This document shows, piece after piece, positions 26,173-33,148 of a DNA stretch of 64,000 nt. The DNA is taken from positions 1-64,000 of the forward strand of contig JBGAHO010000015.1 of the NCBI GenBank assembly GCA_044226195.1, in the 5' to 3' direction. Made by a program: the position numbers and the translations under genes. Position 1 is the first letter of the stretch. Each line of letters starts with the position of its first letter. The stretch is from RPQJ01 sp044226195 (GTDB lineage: Bacteria > Pseudomonadota > Gammaproteobacteria > Steroidobacterales > Steroidobacteraceae). The notes beneath the pieces are model-generated. The model ran no database searches, was not told the origin of the DNA, and saw only the letters and a program-made list of their open reading frames with translations.

Positions 26173-27177
26173 TCAGCGATAGCTGCCCGGCTCGTTGAGG
26201 CCGACGAACGTCCCGCCGTTGCGGGCGCAGAGCACCCGCATCAGCGTGGAGAAGCGGATACTGGTGACCTGGGGCGCATCCGGGCGCACCGGGAAACCGA
26301 GCGCGTGGATGCGGACGCGCCGCTCGCCCGAACTCGTCTCGCGGTTGATCTGGTCGACCGTGCGCACCACGGAGTCGATCGAGTTTCCGGTGAACTCGTC
26401 GCCGAACACGTACAGGCTGATCTCCTTGTCCGCCGCGTAATACGTGCGGATCGCCTCGACGATGCCCTCGACCGGGCTCGAGTTGCTGAAGGGGAACCAG
26501 TCGCGCAGGCGATCGACCACGATCTTGCGCTGGGCCGGCGTGTCCGGCAGCCACTTGCCGCGGTACGACGGGAACATGTACGTGCCCTCGTCGCTCATCA
26601 CCTGCCAGCCCTTCACGGTCGGGTAGGCGTCGAGCACTTCCTGCATCTTGCGGATGACCACCGGCCACTCGTAGTTCGCCATCGAGCCCGAGGTGTCGAT
26701 GATGAAGATGATGTACTCGCTGTCGACCGGGAGGCCCGCGACCGAGTCCTGCGGCGCCCGCCGGTAATCCGAGCCGAGCACGCGCTTCATCTCCTCGGTG
26801 AGCTGCTGCTGCGCGGCCACCAGCTGGCCCTGCAGCTTGTTGGCCACCTCGGCGTCCTGCGAGGAAGCCTTGAACTTGCCGAGCACGTTCGACAGGTCGC
26901 CGCGCAATCGCGCCAGCTTGACCCGCTCCTCGGCGAGCTGCTGCTGCTTCTGCGTGAGGTCGCGGTTCAGCACGGTCGTCTCGCCGCGCAGCTGCTCGAG
27001 TTCCTTCTGCAGCGCGAGAATGCGGCCGCCGAGATCGACGCGCGCCTTCTCGAGCGCGGCCGGCTCGCCGAACTTCGACAGCACGAACAGCAGGATCACC
27101 GAGCCGAAGGCGCAGGTGATCGTGTCCAGGAAGGACATGCTGAAGACCTCGAAGTCGCGGCCGCGCCGACGCCTCAT
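26173..27177 (-). CDS. Membrane-anchored vWA protein with ExbD/MotB-like helix (B2)
   Basis: A 334-residue protein. After a basic N terminus comes one transmembrane helix (SMSFLDTITCAFGSVILLFV) with Asp18 near its start, in the same place as the essential Asp of TolR/ExbD/MotB. Coiled coil follows at about 45-125. A C-terminal von Willebrand A domain has the MIDAS motif D-T-S-G-S in IIFIIDTSGSMANYEW and a later VFGDEFTG Asp. The start overlaps the upstream paralogue's stop (ATGA). I infer a stator-type partner of the ExbB-like channel encoded upstream. Confidence 0.8.
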   Translation of the reverse strand: MRRRRGRDFEVFSMSFLDTITCAFGSVILLFVLSKFGEPAALEKARVDLGGRILALQKELEQLRGETTVLNRDLTQKQQQLAEERVKLARLRGDLSNVLGKFKASSQDAEVANKLQGQLVAAQQQLTEEMKRVLGSDYRRAPQDSVAGLPVDSEYIIFIIDTSGSMANYEWPVVIRKMQEVLDAYPTVKGWQVMSDEGTYMFPSYRGKWLPDTPAQRKIVVDRLRDWFPFSNSSPVEGIVEAIRTYYAADKEISLYVFGDEFTGNSIDSVVRTVDQINRETSSGERRVRIHALGFPVRPDAPQVTSIRFSTLMRVLCARNGGTFVGLNEPGSYR

Positions 27178-28268
27178 GGCCAGTCCTTCGAGGGCATCAG
27201 GAACGCGCCGCGCGTGCGCCGGGCGAGCGCCCAGAACGCGCCCGAAGCCGACGGATCGCCTTCCATCGGCATCAGGATCACGTTCGCCGGGATGTTGCTC
27301 GGGTACTTCCCGAGCGCCTTCTCGAACAGCTTCAGGCGCCCGTCGCCGTCGATCGTCTTCTTCACCAGCGGCGGCGAAGTGCCCTGCGTCGGCAGCCCGT
27401 CCGTGATGATGAACACGTTGTCGGGCGCCGGCGAGAGCGTGTTGAGCGCGATGAACGCGTTCTCGAGGCTGGTGCCGTCCTGCGGCACCGTGGTGCGCAG
27501 CGTGCGCACGACGTCGTTCAGCGCCTGGGCGTCGCCGCCGTCGCGCCAGTGGATCGCGCCGTCCTTGGCGAGCGGCCATGCGCGCGTGTTGAACGCGATG
27601 ACTTCGAACTTTGCGTGGGCCGGGATCTGCGCGGTGATCCAGTCGAGCGTCGCCACGGTGCGCCGCCACTTCTCCGAGCGCAGCCGCACCGACTCCGGCA
27701 TGTTGCGCAGGCGGATCACGTTCACCAGCGTCTCGTCGAGCATGCTCGCCGACGCGTCCACGAGGATGGCGATGCGTTCGCCGCCGAGCTTGAGGCCGCT
27801 CAGGTACTGCCGGTCGCCGGTGCCGACGAAACCCTTGACCCGGTTGCCGGGCTTGCCGGCACTCGGCGAGCCCGCGGTCAGCCGCTTCTGCTCTTCGTCG
27901 AGCTGCTGCAGGTCGGCCTTGAGCTGCTCGATCGCCTCGCGACGCGACACGGCGAGCTTGTCCGCGTCGGCGAGCTGTTCCTTCAGGCGCTCGGTCTCGG
28001 CCAGCACGCGATCGGACAGCCCCTCGGTGCGCACCCGCTGCTGGTCGGTGGCCTGGTTGCTGTTGCGCGCGGCGACGAGGTTCGCGTAGCCCTCGAGCAC
28101 CTGTTCCTCCAGCTTGTCGACCTCCGCCTGCAGGTCGGCGGTGCTGCGCTGGTAGGTCCTGCCCGCGGAGGCATTGAGGATCATGTAGAGGAGCACCACC
28201 GCGCCGAACGCGCAGCAGATGGTGTCCAGGAAGGACATGCTGAAGATGTCGAACTTACGGCGCGCCAT
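27174..28268 (-). CDS. Membrane-anchored vWA protein with ExbD/MotB-like helix (B1)
   Basis: A 364-residue paralogue of the next gene. Its N-terminal helix (SMSFLDTICCAFGAVVLLYM) carries Asp15 and shares the FSMSFLDT-x2-CAFG core. A long coiled coil (about 40-125) is followed by a vWA domain with an intact MIDAS D-A-S-A-S (ILVDASASML), QDGTSLENAF with the MIDAS Thr, and IITDGLPT with the Asp. The coiled-coil/vWA part differs strongly from its neighbour, so the two are not recent duplicates. It overlaps the FHA gene upstream by 14 bases and the second vWA gene by 4. Confidence 0.82.
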   Translation of the reverse strand: MARRKFDIFSMSFLDTICCAFGAVVLLYMILNASAGRTYQRSTADLQAEVDKLEEQVLEGYANLVAARNSNQATDQQRVRTEGLSDRVLAETERLKEQLADADKLAVSRREAIEQLKADLQQLDEEQKRLTAGSPSAGKPGNRVKGFVGTGDRQYLSGLKLGGERIAILVDASASMLDETLVNVIRLRNMPESVRLRSEKWRRTVATLDWITAQIPAHAKFEVIAFNTRAWPLAKDGAIHWRDGGDAQALNDVVRTLRTTVPQDGTSLENAFIALNTLSPAPDNVFIITDGLPTQGTSPPLVKKTIDGDGRLKLFEKALGKYPSNIPANVILMPMEGDPSASGAFWALARRTRGAFLMPSKDWP

Positions 28269-29661
28269 CGTCCGGCAGCACCCGGATCAGTTCGAGCGTC
28301 ACGCCCGGCGCCCCGAGCCGCAGCCGGTCGCCGACCTTGAGCGCGAGACGGCCGGTGACGCGCTCGTCGTTGACGAACGTGCCGTACGTGCTGTGGTCCT
28401 CGACCTGCACGGTCGCCTCGCGCCGCACCAGCGTGCAATGACGACGCGACACCCCCGGGGTACCCGCGGGCAGGGCGAGACCGCGTTCCGTCGGGTCGAC
28501 GGAGGTGCCGAGCACGAGCGGTCGCGCGGTCAGCGCATGCGCGTTCCCCGCGTGCAGCACGTGGGTGGGCGTCAACTCGATCGGCAGCGCCTCGTGGGTC
28601 GCGGGCACCTCGGCCCCGGCCTGCATCGGCACGCCGACCGGCAGCCGGTGCACGAGCACGACGGCGTCCGGCGCACGCACGATCGCGGCACTGAATTCGA
28701 GCGCGCCGCGCGCCGCGGCGCCGGCCGGCAGGACCACGATCCGGCAGTCGCGCAGTGTCGCGAGCCGTTCGAGCAGGCCCGGCACCACCGCGGCGGTCGC
28801 CGAGACGCACAGATCGACCGCCAGCCCCGCCGGGCGCGCGGCCTGCACCAGCCGATGCAGGTCGGCGAGGCGCGGCTCCAGCGCCTCGAGCAGCGCGGCC
28901 CGCTCCAGCGTGACCGTGAAGCTGCGCCCCCCGGACTCGAGCAAAGCCTCGATCTCTTCCGCGTCGCTCAGCCCGGCGAGCCAGCGTGGCAGCGCATCGA
29001 ACAGCGCCTGCTCGGTCGCCGCCTCGTGCAGCGGATCGAAGCGCGTGCGACGCACGAAATGCGTCGCGACCGTCTCGGCCAGCAACTGCTGCAGCGACTG
29101 CCCGCCGGCCCCCGGCAGGATCTCGTAGCGGCTGCGCCGCAGCGTGCCCTCGGCCCGCGACCCGTCGAGCGCGCTGACCACCGACTGGTGCAGCTGCACG
29201 TCGAGGTGCAGCACGTGCGGGGCCGTCGCGTGTGTCGCGCACGCCGCCACCGCGAGGTCCACCAGTCCGCGGACCGTGCGGCCGGTCTCGTTGCCGATGC
29301 CGACGAGCAGTCCGAGCTGCTCGCGCGAATAGCCCGGCGGCACCGCGAATAGCAGGTCACCGTCGGCGGCGCCGGCAGGGGTGGCCAGCAGGTCCGCGAG
29401 CTGCGCGTACGCGAGATCGGCCTGCGTGTGCACGGGGCCACTCGTCCACGGCAGGCGTTCGAGCGAGAGCTGGTGCCAGTAGCGGGTCTGCGCGTAGAGC
29501 GGCGTGATGCGCGCGCGGGCTGCGGCCGGCGCACCCACGAGCACGCGCCCGTCGCTCAGCAGCGCGCAGCCCGGGCTCGGCGTCGAGACCTCGATGCCCG
29601 CGGCGCCCGCCCGGGCGACGACGAGGCCGGCATCGTTGAGTTCGACGGCGACGTGGGCCAT
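28255..29661 (-). CDS. Actin/Hsp70-like domain fused to a C-terminal FHA domain
   Basis: A 468-residue soluble protein. The C terminus (about 385-465) is a good FHA domain: SRRHCTL, the Ser/Thr-Gly-x-x-Asn loop STYGTFVND, and VGDRLRLG. FHA domains bind phosphothreonine, fitting the kinase encoded in the same block. The first 330 residues resemble an ASKHA ATPase: a start strand AVELNDAGLVVARAG, a connect-like PGYSREQLGLLVGIGNETG and a second phosphate-loop-like VLHLDVQLHQSVVSAL, then TRFDPLHEAATEQALFD. The ASKHA reading is inference; the FHA reading is secure. ATG 29661 lies 8 bases after the ExbB-like stop. Confidence 0.75.
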   Translation of the reverse strand: MAHVAVELNDAGLVVARAGAAGIEVSTPSPGCALLSDGRVLVGAPAAARARITPLYAQTRYWHQLSLERLPWTSGPVHTQADLAYAQLADLLATPAGAADGDLLFAVPPGYSREQLGLLVGIGNETGRTVRGLVDLAVAACATHATAPHVLHLDVQLHQSVVSALDGSRAEGTLRRSRYEILPGAGGQSLQQLLAETVATHFVRRTRFDPLHEAATEQALFDALPRWLAGLSDAEEIEALLESGGRSFTVTLERAALLEALEPRLADLHRLVQAARPAGLAVDLCVSATAAVVPGLLERLATLRDCRIVVLPAGAAARGALEFSAAIVRAPDAVVLVHRLPVGVPMQAGAEVPATHEALPIELTPTHVLHAGNAHALTARPLVLGTSVDPTERGLALPAGTPGVSRRHCTLVRREATVQVEDHSTYGTFVNDERVTGRLALKVGDRLRLGAPGVTLELIRVLPDDGAP

Positions 29662-29669
29662 GCGGCGCG

Positions 29670-30467
29670 CTACCGCACCATCATCTGGCGCACGACGTTC
29701 TGGTCGAGGTAGTCCTCGGTGTCGAGCACCACGCGTTCCTGGCGCAGCTGGATCTGGTGCAGCATGAACATCACGAGGATGCTGAGCGCGAGCGCGACCA
29801 GCGTGGAATTGAACGAGGTGCCGAGGCCGGCCACCACGCCCGAGACGTCGCCCTCGACCGCCTTGTGCGCCTGCTGCAGCGACTCGCCGATGCCGCGCAC
29901 CGTGCCGACGAACCCGATGGCCGGGATGGCCCACGCGACGTAGCGCACCATCGAGAGCTCCGCATCGAGCCGGTCGAACTCGAGCTCGCACACGCCGTGG
30001 ATGGCGGAGGACACGTCCTGGATGTTGCGCGTCGAGCCGAAGCGATGCAGTCCGGTCAGCAGCGCGCGCGGCAGCAGTTCGCCGTGCTGGGCCACCGGCA
30101 GGTTCTCGACCTGGCGCGCGTAGTCGCGGGTGTCCTCGGGCAGGATCTTCATGCCCTCCGGCAGGCGCAGCAGGTCGGTCGCGAGCAGCTCGCGCGAGCG
30201 GCGCACGCCGAACGCCTTGTAACCCATGATCGCGAACGCCCACAGCGCGAAGATCACGCAGGTTTCCTGCTCGTAGTCCTTGAAGATCACCACGGCGTAG
30301 CGCTCGGGCACGTAGTCCTTGTCCTTCTTCATCATCTCCGCGTCGTGCGCGCGGATCGCCTCGGCCCGGGGCCTCACCACGGTCGCGTAGACGCCCTGCA
30401 CGAGCACGGCGATCACGATCAGGGAGAACACCTCGAACAGGAATTCGTTGGACTTCGCCTTCTTCAT
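29670..30467 (-). CDS. MotA/TolQ/ExbB proton channel family protein
   Basis: A 265-residue inner-membrane protein with helices at about 10-30, 66-84, 174-192 and 210-236. The last two carry the family signature: VRYVAWAIPAIGFVGTVRGI, then GVVAGLGTSFNSTLVALALS with the polar Thr/Ser positions that line the proton path. In known systems five such subunits surround two Asp-bearing helices of the partner. Here the only candidates are the two vWA proteins downstream. The cytosolic loop (about 85-170) is longer than in ExbB. The start ATG lies 18 bases downstream of a small secreted-protein gene. Confidence 0.88.
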   Translation of the reverse strand: MKKAKSNEFLFEVFSLIVIAVLVQGVYATVVRPRAEAIRAHDAEMMKKDKDYVPERYAVVIFKDYEQETCVIFALWAFAIMGYKAFGVRRSRELLATDLLRLPEGMKILPEDTRDYARQVENLPVAQHGELLPRALLTGLHRFGSTRNIQDVSSAIHGVCELEFDRLDAELSMVRYVAWAIPAIGFVGTVRGIGESLQQAHKAVEGDVSGVVAGLGTSFNSTLVALALSILVMFMLHQIQLRQERVVLDTEDYLDQNVVRQMMVR

Positions 30468-30485
30468 GGGTCGCGGGCCTGCTGC

Positions 30486-30779
30486 TCAGATGTCCACGGG
30501 GAATGCCACGTCGAAGTCCGGGCGCACCTTCTCGGTGGGCTCGAAGCGCTGCGGCGAGGGTTTCGAGGAAGCCGGTGCCGGCGGCAGCGTCTCGGCCGCG
30601 GGGGCCGGCGCCTTCGCGGGCGGCGTGCCCGACGGTGCCGGCGTGCTGGCGGACGCGGGCGGATTCGACGCGGGCGCGGCCGGTGGCGACTGCTGCGCGA
30701 GGACGGCTGTGGCGACCAGCGCGAGCAGCGCCGTGCCGACCTGGGCGTGCCTCCGGCGGAACCTGGCGTGCCGACTCAT
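30486..30779 (-). CDS. Small secreted Pro/Ala-rich protein
   Basis: A 97-residue protein: a signal peptide (VGTALLALVATAVLA, cleavage before QQ) followed by a disordered Pro/Ala/Ser-rich stretch and a short conserved-looking end (RFEPTEKVRPDFDVAFPVDI). I chose ATG 30779, with GGAG upstream. An in-frame ATG at 30794 would overlap the previous gene. It sits between the formylglycine-enzyme-like domain and the proton channel, so it is probably a periplasmic accessory of the machine. Confidence 0.55.
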   Translation of the reverse strand: MSRHARFRRRHAQVGTALLALVATAVLAQQSPPAAPASNPPASASTPAPSGTPPAKAPAPAAETLPPAPASSKPSPQRFEPTEKVRPDFDVAFPVDI

Positions 30780-30783
30780 GGGT

Positions 30784-31512
30784 TCACTCCGCATAGCGCG
30801 CGATGCGCAGCCCGACGTCGTCGCGCCCGCCTTCGCCGTAGTCGCGGAAGGCCGCGCGCAGTTCGGTCACGGTGGCGTGGCGCCAGCTCGAGCCGCGGAT
30901 CACCCACAGCTTGCCGTCGCCGGTCATCAGCGGGTCGACCGCCACCGCGCCGCCCGACGGCTGCACAGTGTAGAGATCGCTGGTCCACTCCGCGACGTTA
31001 CCGGCGAGGTCATGGAACCCGAGCACGTTGGGCGCGAAGCTCGCGACCGGTGCGCTGACGGGATTGCCGTCGTCGTACCCCTCGATCACGGTCTGCAGCA
31101 GCGGCTGAGCCGTGCGGTCGGCGAAGTTGCCCGTGCCGGGCGGAACAGGCAGCGCGTCGCCCCACGGATACTTGCGCACGGAGCCGTCGCGGTTCGCGCG
31201 CGCGGCCCATTCCCACTCGGCTTCGGTCGGCAGGCGGTAACCGGTATTCATCGGCTGCACCGGCACGAGGCGGCCGCCCTTCGACTCGTACGCCGCGGGC
31301 AGGCCCTCCTGCTGGCTGAGCCAATTGCAGTACGCCGCCGCCTGCTGCCACGACACCGACACGACCGGCTGCTTGTCGCGCTCGAGCGTGTTCTGCCCGA
31401 GGTAGCCGGAGCGGTGCGAGGCATCGAACTGGCGATACTCGGCGTTGGTGACCTCGCGGGTCGCGAAGTAGACGCGGCGGCGCAGTTCGACCGGATGCTG
31501 CGCCTCGTTCGC
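30784..31512 (-). CDS. Formylglycine-generating-enzyme-like domain, split off by a frameshift
   Basis: About 240 residues of FGE-sulfatase (SUMF1/EgtB/PvdO-like) domain. Seen in order: RRRVYFATREVTNAEYRQFD (31480-31422), PVVSVSWQQAAAYCNWLSQQ, GYRLPTEAEWEWAARAN, GNVAEWTSDLY and the closing VIRGSSWRHATVTELRAAFRD. The first motif lies upstream of the only usable start (GTG 31362), and the frame has no ATG/GTG/TTG before it. The domain is therefore not independently translated. It must be the C terminus of the PEGA protein, joined by a +1 shift at about 31500-31560. It has no separate start signal. Confidence 0.75.
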   Translation of the reverse strand, partial: ANEAQHPVELRRRVYFATREVTNAEYRQFDASHRSGYLGQNTLERDKQPVVSVSWQQAAAYCNWLSQQEGLPAAYESKGGRLVPVQPMNTGYRLPTEAEWEWAARANRDGSVRKYPWGDALPVPPGTGNFADRTAQPLLQTVIEGYDDGNPVSAPVASFAPNVLGFHDLAGNVAEWTSDLYTVQPSGGAVAVDPLMTGDGKLWVIRGSSWRHATVTELRAAFRDYGEGGRDDVGLRIARYAE

Positions 31513-33148
31513 GCGCGGGCTCCGCAGCGCCCGCTGCGACGGGGGTGCCGGCCGGGGTCGCCGTGGTCGCGACGCTGGTGCCGCGCTCAGGATCGAGGCG
31601 CACCTCGATCACCTGCGGCAGGCCGGGACGCGGCGTGATCTCGACGCGTCGCGTGCGATACCCGGTCGCGCGCACGTCGATCGGCTGCGTGGCGGACGGC
31701 AGTTTGAACGTCTGGCCGAGGCGGCCGATCACCTGCCCGCCCGCGAGCACCTCGGCGTTCGACGGCGTGCCCTGCACGGTGACCTCGCCGAGTACCGCGC
31801 GCAGCGCGAAATCGAGCGCCCGCTTCTCGCCCGGCGCGAGGGTCACGCTCGAGGTGGCGGACTCGTAGCCGTCGCGCGCGAGCACGATCGGCAGCGGCGT
31901 CTCCGGCCGCACGACGATCTCGACGGGCGTACGGCCCCGATACGCGCCGCCCACGCTCAGGCTCGCGCCGGCAGGCCTGCTGTTCACGACCAGGCGCGCA
32001 TCGGGCAGGCCGAGGCGCACGGGACCGAGCGTCTGCGGACGGTTCGCCTCGATCTGCACGTCGCTCACCCAGTCGGCGTAACCCGCGTGGCGCAGCGTCA
32101 CGCGCTGGCTGCCCGCGCCGAGTTCGAGCTTGAGCGGCGTCACCCCACGCCGCTCGTCGCCGATGCGGACTTCCGCGCCCGAGGGCTCCGACAGCACTTC
32201 GAGCACGGCCCACGCAGGCACGAGCTTCGCCTGCAGGACCTGCACGCGATCCTCGCCGGCGATGTCGACCTCGGACTGGAACGGCAGGTGGCGCGGCGCC
32301 GCGACGCCGACGACGTGCTTGCCCGCGCGCAGCTTGAATTCGCCCGGCGCGCGGCCGGCGGGCTTGCCGTCGAGCGTGACCTGCGCCGCGACCGGGACTT
32401 CGATGCGCAGTCGACCGGGCAATTTCTCGAGCGTGAACTCGAGCGCCTGGTTCGACGCGCTCGTCACCGTGACCGGGCGACGCAGCACCTCGAAGCCGGC
32501 GCGCTGCGCGACCAGCGTGTACTGGCCGGGACGCACGAAGTGTCGCGTGCCCGTGCGCAACTCGGGGAACGCACCCTCGAGCCGTGCCGTGTCCGCCTGC
32601 GGGTGCGTGACGATCTCGACCGAGCGCCCGGCCCACAGGAACCACAGCACGAACACCAGCGCGGCCGCGACCGCCACGCCGGCGTAGCGGCGCCACGAGA
32701 CCGGATGCGTCGTCGTCGTCTCGTCGACGCGACGGAACGCCACGGCCTCGATCCGCTCGTCCTCACCGTCGCCGCCCCCGCTGACGGTCTCGCCGGCCGG
32801 CGGCTCGGGCGGCACCGTGAGGTCGCCGCGACTGCCGTCCTCGACGTCGATGCGGCGCAGGTCGCCGCGCAACTGCACGCGCAACCGGCCGCTGCCGGCG
32901 TCGATCACGTCGCCGTCCCGCAGCCAGTTCGAGCGCGTCACCGGGTTGCCGTTCAGCCGCAGCGGCGCGCCGCCCTCGGTCGGCTGCAGGAAGAGCTGCC
33001 CGTCGTGCAGGGCGATCCAGGCCGCCGGCGCGGCCGGCAGTCCCGCGAGTGCGATCGTCTGCCCGGGTCCGCCGACGCCCAGCGGAAAGTCGGTCGCAGC
33101 CAGCGGGCGTTCGCCGAGGGGATCGCGGATGACCAGTTCGACGCTCAA
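31010..33148 (-). CDS. FHA-like / PEGA-repeat membrane protein (frame-interrupted)
   Basis: The true protein part runs from 33148 to about 31510. It has an FHA-like N terminus (1-95), an acidic linker, one transmembrane helix (155-173), then four or five periplasmic PEGA repeats (for example VLEVLSEPSGAEVRIGDERR, ARLVVNSRPAGASLSVGG, GEVTVQGTPSNAEVLAGG). After an Ala/Thr linker the reading frame turns into non-protein-like Arg/Ala sequence until 31010. The FGE-like domain then continues one base out of frame. PEGA domains are thought to pack against envelope or surface layers. ATG 33148 overlaps the kinase stop by 4 bases. Confidence 0.78.
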   Translation of the reverse strand: MSVELVIRDPLGERPLAATDFPLGVGGPGQTIALAGLPAAPAAWIALHDGQLFLQPTEGGAPLRLNGNPVTRSNWLRDGDVIDAGSGRLRVQLRGDLRRIDVEDGSRGDLTVPPEPPAGETVSGGGDGEDERIEAVAFRRVDETTTTHPVSWRRYAGVAVAAALVFVLWFLWAGRSVEIVTHPQADTARLEGAFPELRTGTRHFVRPGQYTLVAQRAGFEVLRRPVTVTSASNQALEFTLEKLPGRLRIEVPVAAQVTLDGKPAGRAPGEFKLRAGKHVVGVAAPRHLPFQSEVDIAGEDRVQVLQAKLVPAWAVLEVLSEPSGAEVRIGDERRGVTPLKLELGAGSQRVTLRHAGYADWVSDVQIEANRPQTLGPVRLGLPDARLVVNSRPAGASLSVGGAYRGRTPVEIVVRPETPLPIVLARDGYESATSSVTLAPGEKRALDFALRAVLGEVTVQGTPSNAEVLAGGQVIGRLGQTFKLPSATQPIDVRATGYRTRRVEITPRPGLPQVIEVRLDPERGTSVATTATPAGTPVAAGAAEPARERGAASGRTAPPRLLRDPRGHQRRVSPVRCLAPLRLPRAEHARARQAAGRVGVVAAGGGVLQLAQPAGGPARGVRVEGRPPRAGAADEYRLPPADRSRVGMGRAREPRRLRAQVSVGRRAACSARHGQLRRPHGSAAAADRDRGVRRRQSRQRTGRELRAQRARVP

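Noticed and set aside
26173..30467. Zorya anti-phage system (ZorA/ZorB)
   Set aside because: The Asp-helix partners carry vWA domains, not the OmpA-like peptidoglycan-binding domain of ZorB, and no ZorC/D/E-type genes follow.
30784..31362. The FGE-like domain as a separate gene starting at GTG 31362
   Set aside because: This start would cut off the conserved first motif (VTNAEYRQF), and no upstream start exists in frame. A frameshifted fusion explains the data better.
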